DNA from: Thermus altitudinis
GTDB taxonomy: Bacteria; Deinococcota; Deinococci; Deinococcales; Thermaceae
Reading direction: 5' to 3'
DNA: 64,000 bases
Assembly: GCF_022760835.1 (NCBI RefSeq)
Contig: NZ_JAKTNQ010000011.1
Coordinates: 1-64,000 of the forward strand
How positions within the stretch are numbered: position 1 is the first letter of the stretch; every line of letters begins with the position of its first letter. A model generated the notes under the pieces. It saw only the letters and a list, made by a program, of their open reading frames with translations, was not told where the DNA came from and ran no database searches. The position numbers and the translations under genes are program-made. Shown piece after piece: positions 53,939 through 61,879 of the stretch.

Positions 53939-55015
53939 CTACACCGTGGGGAAGGCGAAGCTCTCGTAACCCAGCTCCGCCACGGCAAACCAGCGGTACT
54001 GCTCATTCCTGAAGGCCCAGTAGGCGGCGTACACCTTGCGGTAGGTGGCGTCCTTGGCCGCCTGCTCCTCGTAGAGGGCTTGGGTTTCCTGGAGGGCCTT
54101 CTTCATAATCTCCAGGGGCCAGCGGCGCAAACGCACCCCCGCCTTGAGGAGGCGGGATAGGGCCGGCGGGTTTTGGGCATCGTACTTGGCCATCATGGTG
54201 AGGTTGACCTCGGCCGCCGCTACCTGGAAGGCCTCCTGGAACTCCTTGGGAAGCTTCTGCCACTCCTTTTGCGAAACCAGGAAGGAAAGCTGGGCGCTGG
54301 GCTCCCAGAAGGAGGGATAGTAGTAGTAGCGGGCCACCTTGTAAAAGCCCAGCTTCTCGTCGTCATAGGGCCCAGAAAACTCGGTGGCGTCTATGGTACC
54401 CCGTTCCAGGGCCGGGTAGATATCCCCAGCGGCCAAGGTCTGGGGAACCACCCCAAGGCGGCCCATCACCAGACCGCCCAGCCCCGGGATGCGCATGCGC
54501 AGGCCCTTGAGGTCCGCCAAGGTCCGGATCTCCTTGCGGAACCATCCCCCCATCTGGGCCCCGGTGTTCCCCCCGGGGAACTGGACCACCCCGAAATCCG
54601 CATACACGGAGCGGAGAAGCTCCAGGCCACCGCCATAGCGCATCCAGGCGTTGTGCTGCCGGTAGGTCATGCCAAAGGGTACGCCGCCATCAAAGGCCAG
54701 GGTGGGGTTCTTGCCCACATAGAAAGGGCCGTAGGTGTGCCCGGCCTCCACCGTGCCCTGCTGCACCGCATCCAGCACCTGGCCTCCGGGTACGATCTCC
54801 CCCGCCTGGTAGACGCGGATCTGGAAGCGGCCCTCGGTGAGCTCCGCCACCCGCTTGGCCAGGTCCTCAGCACCCCCATAGAGGGTGTCCAGGCTCTTGG
54901 GGTAGCTGGAAACCAAGCGCCAGCGCACCTGAGGCGCCGCCTGGGCAAAAGCCCTATAGGAGAGGCTAGCCGCCAGGCCCACCCCCACCTTCTTGAGGAA
55001 CTGCCTCCGTTTCAT
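53939..55015 (-). CDS. dctP: TRAP transporter substrate-binding protein, DctP type
   Basis: A 358-residue TRAP periplasmic binding protein. The N-terminus is Tat-like (MKRRQFLKKVGVGLAASLSY). Typical segments are VRWRLVSSYPKSLDTLYGGA, KSLDTLYGG, YGPFYVGKNPTLAF, DLKGLRMRIPGLGG and GTIDATEFSGPYDD. It resembles the branch that binds 2-oxo acids or lactate. No dctQM membrane genes are nearby. GGAGGGAGG precedes ATG 55015; a palindrome covers its -10 box. Confidence 0.88.
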   Translation of the reverse strand: MKRRQFLKKVGVGLAASLSYRAFAQAAPQVRWRLVSSYPKSLDTLYGGAEDLAKRVAELTEGRFQIRVYQAGEIVPGGQVLDAVQQGTVEAGHTYGPFYVGKNPTLAFDGGVPFGMTYRQHNAWMRYGGGLELLRSVYADFGVVQFPGGNTGAQMGGWFRKEIRTLADLKGLRMRIPGLGGLVMGRLGVVPQTLAAGDIYPALERGTIDATEFSGPYDDEKLGFYKVARYYYYPSFWEPSAQLSFLVSQKEWQKLPKEFQEAFQVAAAEVNLTMMAKYDAQNPPALSRLLKAGVRLRRWPLEIMKKALQETQALYEEQAAKDATYRKVYAAYWAFRNEQYRWFAVAELGYESFAFPTV

Positions 55016-55031
55016 GCCTCCCTCCTTTTCG

Positions 55032-55047
55032 CTGTATAAGTATACAG
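55032..55047. promoter_or_regulatory. Palindromic operator over the dctP -10 box
   Basis: CTGTATA, AG, TATACAG is a perfect 16-base inverted repeat. The minus-strand TATACT (55044-55039) inside it serves as the -10 box, giving a transcript start near 55032. A bound regulator would block it. The response regulator next door has no DNA-binding domain, so the regulator is unknown. Confidence 0.6.
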
Positions 55048-55058
55048 GAAGGTACAGG

Positions 55059-55439
55059 CTAACCCTCGCCTGCCCCTCCAGGCTCCCTTCCCAAAAGCCG
55101 CTCCACCTGCGCCAGAAGGGCCTGGGATTCAAAGGGTTTTCCCATGAAGGCTTGGGCCCCCGCTTCTAAGGCCCTTTGCCGGCTGGTCTCAGAAACACTT
55201 GCGGAAAGGGCCAGAATAGGCGTGGCAAGCCCCCGCTCCCGTACCTTTTGGATCACCTCCAGGCCCGAAACCCCCGGCATCACCAAGTCGCAGACTAAAA
55301 GGTCATAGGACGGACCTATTCTCTCCAAAGCCGCCTGGCCCGAGGAGGCCCAATCCACCTGGTACCCCGCCCTCTCCAAGATGCGGCGCACCAGGTGGGC
55401 CACCAAAGGCTCGTCCTCAACCAGCAGGATGCGGGCCAT
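55059..55439 (-). CDS. Single-domain response regulator
   Basis: A 126-residue receiver domain with no output domain. The acidic pocket is Glu8/Asp9 (LLVEDEPLV), the phosphorylation site Asp51 (LLVCDLVMPG), and Lys101 (FMGKPFE). It would relay phosphate from the overlapping histidine kinase (23 bases shared) to another protein. It ends 12 bases from the dctP operator. Confidence 0.93.
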   Translation of the reverse strand: MARILLVEDEPLVAHLVRRILERAGYQVDWASSGQAALERIGPSYDLLVCDLVMPGVSGLEVIQKVRERGLATPILALSASVSETSRQRALEAGAQAFMGKPFESQALLAQVERLLGREPGGAGEG

Positions 55440-58356
55440 ATAGGGGTAGGATAACCCGAAAGAGGCTTCCCTTGCCCTCCTCGCTCTCCACCTCTATCCG
55501 CCCCCCGTGGGCCTCCACGATGTGCTTGGAGATGAAAAGGCCGAGCCCAGTCCCCGCGACCCCCCGGGTCTGGGCGTTTTTGGCCCGGACATAGCGTTGG
55601 AAAAGCTTGGGAATTTCTTCCTTGGGAATACCCGGGCCGGTGTCTTCCACCTCCACCACCAGGTCTCCCCCCATCTCCTTGGCCGCCAAACGCACCCGGC
55701 CTCCTGGGGGGGTGAACTTGAAGGCGTTGGAGAGAAGGTTCCCCACCACCTGGACCATCCGGTCGGGATCCGCCTCCAAAAGGGGCAGGTCCTGGAGTTC
55801 CACCATAAAGGCCACCCCAGAAAGCCGGGCCACCCCCTGAAAACTCCGCGCCAAATCCAGCAACAAGGGCTTGAGGTTGACCGGCCTTTTGGAAACCTCA
55901 AAGCGGCCCGCCTCGAGGCGGCTGGTGTCCAGAAGGTTATCCACCATGGTCTTGAGGCGAAAGGAACTTTCCAGGATTAGGTCCACGGACTCCCTGGCCG
56001 CCGGGGAAAGCTCCTCCTCCCTTAAGAGCTCCGCCAAGCCCATGATCACCGCCAAGGGGGTCCTGAGCTCGTGGCTCACCGCGGCGATGAACTCCCCCTT
56101 AAGGCGATCCGCTTCCAACCTAGGCCTGAGGTCGTGTAGGTCCACCACAATGCCCCGTACCCGGGGATCCTCCAGGAGGTTCCGTCCCCAGGCCTCCATG
56201 GGGATTGGGGTACCGTCGGCATGCAGGACCCGGAACTCCCCCGTGCGCACCTGGTTGGGGGCGGAAAGAAGCTGGCGGAAAAGCCCCTCCGCCAGGGGCC
56301 GGTCTTCGGGATACACGAAATCCAGGCCGTGCACCATGCCCCTTTTGTACCCCTCGGGATCGTAGCCCAGCACATGGCGCACGCTGGCGCTCACAAAGCG
56401 GATGATCCCCTCCCGGTCCAGCACATAGATAACATCCTGGGAGTGCTCCAAAAGGGCCTTGAGGCGCTCCTCCTCCAGCTCCAAAAGCTCTAAGAAGCGG
56501 GCCTTCTGCACGGACAGGGCCAGGAGGGTCCCCACCTGGGCCAGGCGGGCAAGAAGCCTTTCGGAAAAGCGCCGCTCCTTCCGGTACCCCACCAACACCG
56601 CACCCCGAGCCTCCCCTGCCCCAAAGGGCACCACCAAGGCGCTTTTGAGCCCCAGGGCCTCGGCCAAGGCACAGTCCTCAGGGCCGAGGGTTTCTGCCCT
56701 GACGGGAGGAGACGCCCCTTCCTGCCCAACCACCACGTGATCCAGGGCCCTCCGCAGAAGGTTCGGCTGGGGGAGCTCCCCGGGAAGGGCGCAGGTGGCG
56801 TAGAGCACCTTGGGTACCCCCTCCACCTCGAGGAAAAAGAGCCCCTCATCGGCGGCAAAAAGGCCCCTGAGGCGCTCCACCACCCCTCGACCCAAGGCGG
56901 CGAGATCCCGCTCCCGCAGGGCCTCCTGGGCCATGTCCACCAGGGCCTGGGTGAAGGCCACCTGGTCCCTGAGGGCCCGCTCCATGCGGGTGCGCTCGGT
57001 GATGTCGTGGAGGACCAGGATGCGCATTCCCTCCAACCTTTTCCCCCGCACGCTGAACGTGGCCCCCCCCAGGCCCACCTCCACCCGTCCCCCTTCCAAG
57101 GCCGGCTCCAGGCTTGCGGGAAGGTCCTCTAGGGCGATCTCACGGCCTAGACCCAGGGCCTCCCGGGCCCGGCTGTTGGCGTAGCCCTGGTCCCCAAAGA
57201 GCACCACCACCCCGTCGGGAAGCTCCTCCAAAATCTCCGAAAGCCGTTTCCTCTCCGCCGCCAGAGCCAAGGACAGCTGGGTCTTCTCCCGGTAGAGCTG
57301 GGAGTTCCTAAGGGCTACCCCTGCCACCCCTGCAAGAAGCTCCACATACCGGACCTCCTCCTCGCTCACCGCAGGCCCCCCGGGCCCGTGGTCCACCGCC
57401 ACCGCGCCCAAGGGCTCATCCTCGGCCAAGATGGGAACAAAGGCCACCCGAGCCCCCACCTCGAGGGCCATATGGGGCGGAAGCTGGTCCCTGTCCACCA
57501 AAAGGGTCCTTCCCTCGCGCACCGCCCGTGCCAAAGGGTCCGAGGAAGCCCCAAGGGGAAGGCGGATGCGGCTACGGCCCTCCGTCCAGTAAAGGGCTTC
57601 CCCTTTAAGGGTCAAATACCCTTGCAAATAACCGCCCAAGCGGTCCGGCCCTTCCCCTTTGATCAAGGCCACGGTGACCCGGAAAAAGCCAAACCGCTCC
57701 GAGAGGGAACGGGCCAGGGTTTCCAGCACCGCGCTGGGCTCCAGGACCCGCCCCACCTCCCGGGCCAGGGTGGTCACGTGGGAAAGCGCCTCCACGTGGC
57801 GGGATAGCTGGGCAAAGGCTCGGTTGCGCTCCGCCAAGAGCTCACCGTTTTTGAGGGCCAAGGCGGTGAGCTGGGCCAGGAGGGGAAGGAGGGGTCTTAA
57901 GCCTTGGGGAACCCCTTCCAGACTGAGTACCCCCTTAGGGGTAAACCGGGCACAACTGGGGCACACCAGGACCCGGGTTTCCCGGCTCGCCCTGGGCCGT
58001 TCCGTACACCGAGCCTCGGGATCCGACCAGCAGTAGGAGGTTTCCTCCCCTACCACGGGCAAAAGCCACTCTTCGCCCCGCTTCACCGGCCCTTCGGCAA
58101 AAAAGGCCTCCTGTACAGGCCCCTTGGCATGTAGGGGAAGGGCGATGGAGGAAACCGTGTAATGCCGTCCCCGGCCCGAGGCCACCTCCCCCATAAGCTC
58201 CCGGGTTTCCCGGTGGTAGAGGAAAAGGGCCGCCCGCTCTACCCCTTCGTCGGTGGCCACCTCGAGGAGGTTGCGCAATATCTGCACAGGCTCCAAATCC
58301 TTTAATAGCGCCCGTTGAAAACGGCCAAGAATCTCCAACTGACCCACGGATCGCAT
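55417..58356 (-). CDS. Multi-GAF/PAS sensor histidine kinase
   Basis: A 979-residue soluble hybrid-free histidine kinase without obvious membrane helices. From N to C: GAF-like (about 10-175), second GAF (about 190-350), PAS (about 365-455), third GAF (about 470-620), PAS (about 630-750, DVIYVLDREGIIRFVSASVR), then HisKA with FIAAVSHELRTPLAV and an ATPase domain (NLLSNAFKFTPPGGR, VEDTGPGIPKEEI, GTGLGLFISKHIVEAHGGR). The first GAF holds four Cys (109, 117, and 132/135 in CPSC), a possible metal or Fe-S sensor. Its ligand is unknown. It overlaps the receiver gene. Confidence 0.92.
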   Translation of the reverse strand: MRSVGQLEILGRFQRALLKDLEPVQILRNLLEVATDEGVERAALFLYHRETRELMGEVASGRGRHYTVSSIALPLHAKGPVQEAFFAEGPVKRGEEWLLPVVGEETSYCWSDPEARCTERPRASRETRVLVCPSCARFTPKGVLSLEGVPQGLRPLLPLLAQLTALALKNGELLAERNRAFAQLSRHVEALSHVTTLAREVGRVLEPSAVLETLARSLSERFGFFRVTVALIKGEGPDRLGGYLQGYLTLKGEALYWTEGRSRIRLPLGASSDPLARAVREGRTLLVDRDQLPPHMALEVGARVAFVPILAEDEPLGAVAVDHGPGGPAVSEEEVRYVELLAGVAGVALRNSQLYREKTQLSLALAAERKRLSEILEELPDGVVVLFGDQGYANSRAREALGLGREIALEDLPASLEPALEGGRVEVGLGGATFSVRGKRLEGMRILVLHDITERTRMERALRDQVAFTQALVDMAQEALRERDLAALGRGVVERLRGLFAADEGLFFLEVEGVPKVLYATCALPGELPQPNLLRRALDHVVVGQEGASPPVRAETLGPEDCALAEALGLKSALVVPFGAGEARGAVLVGYRKERRFSERLLARLAQVGTLLALSVQKARFLELLELEEERLKALLEHSQDVIYVLDREGIIRFVSASVRHVLGYDPEGYKRGMVHGLDFVYPEDRPLAEGLFRQLLSAPNQVRTGEFRVLHADGTPIPMEAWGRNLLEDPRVRGIVVDLHDLRPRLEADRLKGEFIAAVSHELRTPLAVIMGLAELLREEELSPAARESVDLILESSFRLKTMVDNLLDTSRLEAGRFEVSKRPVNLKPLLLDLARSFQGVARLSGVAFMVELQDLPLLEADPDRMVQVVGNLLSNAFKFTPPGGRVRLAAKEMGGDLVVEVEDTGPGIPKEEIPKLFQRYVRAKNAQTRGVAGTGLGLFISKHIVEAHGGRIEVESEEGKGSLFRVILPLYGPHPAG

Positions 58357-58385
58357 CTAGCTCCAATGGTAGCATGGTGGCGGGG

Positions 58386-58414
58386 TTGCAAGGGGAGGGG
58401 GACAATCTTAGACT
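58386..58414 (+). promoter_or_regulatory. Promoter of acyl-CoA dehydrogenase-etf operon
   Basis: TTGCAA (58386-58391) and TAGACT (58409-58414) are 17 bases apart; transcription would begin near 58421. Confidence 0.65.
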
Positions 58415-58456
58415 GGGTCAAAGAGTAGGGCCCCTGGCCCCTAGGGGAGGAAAGCC

Positions 58457-59602
58457 ATGCCCATAGACTTTAGCCTCACCGAGGAACAACGGCAGCTTCA
58501 GGCCCTGGCCCGGCGCTTCGCCAAAGAGGTGATCCTGCCCGTGGCCCAGGAGTACGACGAGAAGGAGGAGGTGCCCTGGCCGGTCATAGAGAAGCTCCAC
58601 GAGGTGGGCCTCCTGAACGCCATCATCCCCGAGGAATACGGAGGGATGGGCCTCAAGATGCTGGACGAGGTCATCGTGGGGGAGGAACTGGCCTACGCCT
58701 GCATGGGCATCTACACCATTCCCATGGCCAGCGACCTGGGGATCACCCCGGTGCTCCTCGCGGGAACCGAGGAGCAAAAGCGCCGTTTCCTAAAGCCGTT
58801 AACTGAGAAACCTGCCCTGGCCGCCTTTGCCCTCAGCGAACCCGGCAACGGCTCGGATGCCGCCGCCTTGAAGACCCGGGCGGTGCGCCAAGGGGATCAC
58901 TACGTGTTAAACGGCACCAAGATGTGGATCAGCAACGGTGGGGAGGCCGAATGGGTGGTGGTCTTCGCTACCCTTAACCCGGAGCTTCGCCACAAGGGGG
59001 TGGTGGCCCTGGTGGTGGAGAAGGGCACCCCGGGGTTTAGCGCCGTGAAGATCCACGGGAAGATGGGGCAAAGGGCCTCGGGAACCTATGAGTTGGTGTT
59101 TGAGGATGTCAAAGTGCCCGTTCAGAATCGCCTGGGAGAGGAAGGCGAGGGGTTCAAAATCGCCATGAATACCCTCAACAAGACCCGCATCCCCGTGGCC
59201 GCGGGCAGCGTGGGCGTGGCCAGGCGAGCGCTGGACGAAGCCAAAAAGTACGCAAAAGAGCGGGAAGCCTTCGGCCAGCCCATCGCGAGCTTCCAGGCCA
59301 TCCAGTTCAAGCTGGCGGATATGCTGATCGGTATTGAAACCGCTCGCATGTACACCTACTACGCCGCCTGGCTGGTGGACCGGGGTCTTCCCCATGCTCA
59401 CGCCAGCGCCATCGCCAAGGCCTACGCCTCGGAGATCGCTTTTGAGGCCGCCAACCAGGCCATCCAGATCCACGGGGGTTACGGCTACGTGCGGGAGTTC
59501 CCCGTGGAAAAACTCCTGAGGGACGTGAAGCTCAACCAAATCTACGAGGGCACCAACGAGATCCAAAGGCTCATCATCGCCAGGCACATCCTGGCGGAAT
59601 AG
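58457..59602 (+). CDS. acd: Acyl-CoA dehydrogenase
   Basis: A 381-residue FAD-dependent acyl-CoA dehydrogenase: FALSEPGNGSDAAALKTRAV, KMWISNGGEAEWVVVF, QIHGGYGYVREFPVEKLLRD and the catalytic Glu in IYEGTNEIQRL, typical of short/medium-chain enzymes. GGGGAGGAA precedes ATG 58457. It is followed within 10 bases by etfB, so its electron acceptor is cotranscribed. Confidence 0.95.
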   Translation: MPIDFSLTEEQRQLQALARRFAKEVILPVAQEYDEKEEVPWPVIEKLHEVGLLNAIIPEEYGGMGLKMLDEVIVGEELAYACMGIYTIPMASDLGITPVLLAGTEEQKRRFLKPLTEKPALAAFALSEPGNGSDAAALKTRAVRQGDHYVLNGTKMWISNGGEAEWVVVFATLNPELRHKGVVALVVEKGTPGFSAVKIHGKMGQRASGTYELVFEDVKVPVQNRLGEEGEGFKIAMNTLNKTRIPVAAGSVGVARRALDEAKKYAKEREAFGQPIASFQAIQFKLADMLIGIETARMYTYYAAWLVDRGLPHAHASAIAKAYASEIAFEAANQAIQIHGGYGYVREFPVEKLLRDVKLNQIYEGTNEIQRLIIARHILAE

Positions 59603-59611
59603 GAGGCGAGG

Positions 59612-60355
59612 ATGAAGTTCATAGCGGTCATCAGACAGGTACCGGACGGGGAAAGCCGGCTCAGGATCCAGGAAAACCGGGTGGATCTCTCCTCCGCCAC
59701 CCTCATCCTGGACCAGATGGACGAGTACGGGGTGGAGGAAGCCCTCCGACTAAAGGAGAAGCACGGGGGCGAGGCCATCGTGGTGGGGTTTGGCCCGGAG
59801 CGTGCGGAGGAGGCCCTCCGTACCGCCTTGGCCATGGGCATGGACCGGGGGATCCACGTGGTCCATGAGGGCTACGCCGATCCCGTCACCGTGGCCGAGG
59901 CCTTAGCCCCTCTGATCCGGGAGGAATCCCCTACCCTGGTCCTGACCGGGGGGCAACAGGCGGACTGGGACAGCCAAGCCCTGGGTGCTGCCTTGGCCGA
60001 GGCCCTGGGGGTGCCGGTGGTCCCCTGGACCACCGCCATTGAGCTGGAAGGGGAAACCGCCCGGGCCAAGCACGACCTGGACGAAGGGGCCGAGTGGGTT
60101 CGGGTCAAGCTGCCGGCCGTTTTCACCACCCAGCAGGGTCTGAACGAACCCCGTTACCCCACCCTGCCCGGCATCATGAAGGCCAAGAAGAAGGAGATCC
60201 AAAAGGTGGCCTTCCAGGGGAATAGCCGGGTGGAGATCCTGGAGGAGATAATCCAGGAAAAGGCCCGGCTGCAGAGGATTCTTGACGGCAAGGACCCTGT
60301 GGCGGCAGCGGAGGAACTGGTACGGCTTCTGCATGAGGAGGCCAAGGTTATCTAA
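59612..60355 (+). CDS. etfB: Electron transfer flavoprotein beta subunit
   Basis: A 247-residue EtfB: KFIAVIRQVPDGESRLRIQE, DQMDEYGVEEALRLKEKHGG, LTGGQQADWDSQALG and the C-terminal LPGIMKAKKKEI. It binds AMP/FAD with EtfA and carries electrons from acyl-CoA dehydrogenases. TAGGAGGCGAGG precedes ATG 59612. Next gene etfA is 11 bases on. Confidence 0.95.
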   Translation: MKFIAVIRQVPDGESRLRIQENRVDLSSATLILDQMDEYGVEEALRLKEKHGGEAIVVGFGPERAEEALRTALAMGMDRGIHVVHEGYADPVTVAEALAPLIREESPTLVLTGGQQADWDSQALGAALAEALGVPVVPWTTAIELEGETARAKHDLDEGAEWVRVKLPAVFTTQQGLNEPRYPTLPGIMKAKKKEIQKVAFQGNSRVEILEEIIQEKARLQRILDGKDPVAAAEELVRLLHEEAKVI

Positions 60356-60366
60356 AGGAGGCAGGC

Positions 60367-61308
60367 ATGATTCTGGTTGTCCTGGACCACGACGGCACCA
60401 AGCTGCGCAAGGGGAGCCTCGAGGCCCTGACCCGGGCCCGTCAGCTGGCCCAAGCCTTGGGGGAGAAGGTGGCGGGGGTGCTCCTGGCGGAAGCAGGAGC
60501 CCCTTTAGAAGAGGCCAGAGGGTACGTGGAAACCCTATACGTGGCGGAGCTCGGCCCCTACACCGCCGAGAAATGGGCGGCAGGGGTTCTGGAAGCGGCC
60601 AAGGGGGGGGTGAAGGCCATCGTGGCCCCTTCCTCCAGGCAAAGCCGCGCCTACATGGGCCGGGTGGCCTACGCCTTGAAGGCCGGGCTTCTGGAGGACA
60701 CCCTGGAGTCCTGGGCGGAAGGAGGTGAGGTCTACGCCATCCGCTACGCCTACTTGAACCGGGTGACCCAGAAGGTCAAAAGCCCGCCCCCAGTGGCCCT
60801 CACCGTCAAGCCCAACACCACCCCCTTGGCCGAACCCTTGGGCCAAGGGGGAGAGGTGGTGGCCCTCCAGGTACCCCCGGTGGCCACGGTGGAGGTATTG
60901 GAGAGGGTCCAGGAGGAGAAGAAGGGGGTATCCCTTACCGAAGCGGATGTGGTGGTCACGGGGGGCCGGGGCATGGGCAGCGCCGAGGCCTTTAAACGGG
61001 TGGAGGAGCTGGCGGCCCTCCTGGGCGGAGCCGTGGGGGCTACTCGGGCGGTGGTGGATGCCGGCTGGCGGCCCTATGGGGAGCAGGTGGGCCAGACGGG
61101 GAAAACCGTCCAACCTACCCTCTACATTGCCCTCGGGGTTTCCGGAGCGGTGCAGCACCTGGCGGGAATGAATAAGAGCAAGTACATTGTGGCCGTGAAC
61201 AAGGACCCCGAGGCCCCCATCTTCAAGCACGCGGACTACGGGATCGTGGGGGATGTGCACCAGGTGCTTCCGGCCCTGATTGAGGCGGTGAAAAAGCTGA
61301 AGGACTGA
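60367..61308 (+). CDS. etfA: Electron transfer flavoprotein alpha subunit
   Basis: A 313-residue EtfA. The FAD-binding C-terminal half reads VVVTGGRGMGSAEAFKRVEE, ATRAVVDAGWRPYGEQVGQT, LYIALGVSGAVQHLAGM and NKDPEAPIFKHADYGIVGD. It completes the heterodimer with EtfB. AAAGGAGG precedes ATG 60367. A strong terminator follows 12 bases after the stop. Confidence 0.95.
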   Translation: MILVVLDHDGTKLRKGSLEALTRARQLAQALGEKVAGVLLAEAGAPLEEARGYVETLYVAELGPYTAEKWAAGVLEAAKGGVKAIVAPSSRQSRAYMGRVAYALKAGLLEDTLESWAEGGEVYAIRYAYLNRVTQKVKSPPPVALTVKPNTTPLAEPLGQGGEVVALQVPPVATVEVLERVQEEKKGVSLTEADVVVTGGRGMGSAEAFKRVEELAALLGGAVGATRAVVDAGWRPYGEQVGQTGKTVQPTLYIALGVSGAVQHLAGMNKSKYIVAVNKDPEAPIFKHADYGIVGDVHQVLPALIEAVKKLKD

Positions 61309-61320
61309 GGGAAAGGCCAA

Positions 61321-61347
61321 GCGGGCGGGAAATGCCCGCCCGCTTTT
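61321..61347 (+). terminator. Rho-independent terminator of acd-etfBA
   Basis: GCGGGCGGG, AAATG, CCCGCCCGC then TTTT: a perfect 9-base-pair stem with a T-tail. It may also serve the convergent gene at 61363. Confidence 0.88.
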
Positions 61348-61362
61348 CCCTTTGGCAAAACC

Positions 61363-61806
61363 TTACCGGGATCCCTCCCCCTGGTCACCCCGAGGGGGCG
61401 CCCCTTCTTCCTCCATGCGCGCCGCCTCCAGGTTCTCCTGGGGAGGTGGGGTCTCCCGAGCCTCACCCTCCTTCTTCCCCCGGTTACCCCTGAGGAGCTG
61501 CAACAAGAAGAAAAGGAGCACCGCTACCACCACCACCCCAAGGGCGTAGGGCCAAGCGGGGGCGCTGGGCGCACCCGGCACCTCGGGCAGGGAAAGAGGC
61601 GGGGCCGGAGCCTTGAAGACCTCCTCCTCCAGCTTACCCACCCGCTCCCCCAAGGCTTTCAGGGCTTGTTCCTGGACTTGGACCCGGTTGGCCAGGGCGG
61701 TCACCTGGCCCTCAAGGGCCCGGAGGCGGGCGTAGCCCTGGTAACCAGCCCAGGCTACCAATAGGACGGCCACCAACAGGAAGACCAGGCTCAACCAACG
61801 CCTCAT
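61363..61806 (-). CDS. Membrane protein with coiled coil, unknown function
   Basis: A 147-residue protein not recognised. It has an N-terminal hydrophobic segment (about 5-22), a heptad-like coiled coil (about 28-65), a proline-rich stretch, a second membrane segment (about 86-103) and a charged tail. Coiled coil between two helices suggests a membrane-associated scaffold. GGAGGAGGTGACGAGGA precedes ATG 61806. Confidence 0.72.
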   Translation of the reverse strand: MRRWLSLVFLLVAVLLVAWAGYQGYARLRALEGQVTALANRVQVQEQALKALGERVGKLEEEVFKAPAPPLSLPEVPGAPSAPAWPYALGVVVVAVLLFFLLQLLRGNRGKKEGEARETPPPQENLEAARMEEEGAPPRGDQGEGSR

Positions 61807-61879
61807 TCCTCGTCACCTCCTCCGCCGGGCCCGTTATGGCAGGAGCAAACCCGGCTTCTTAGTATATCATGCGGCCAGT

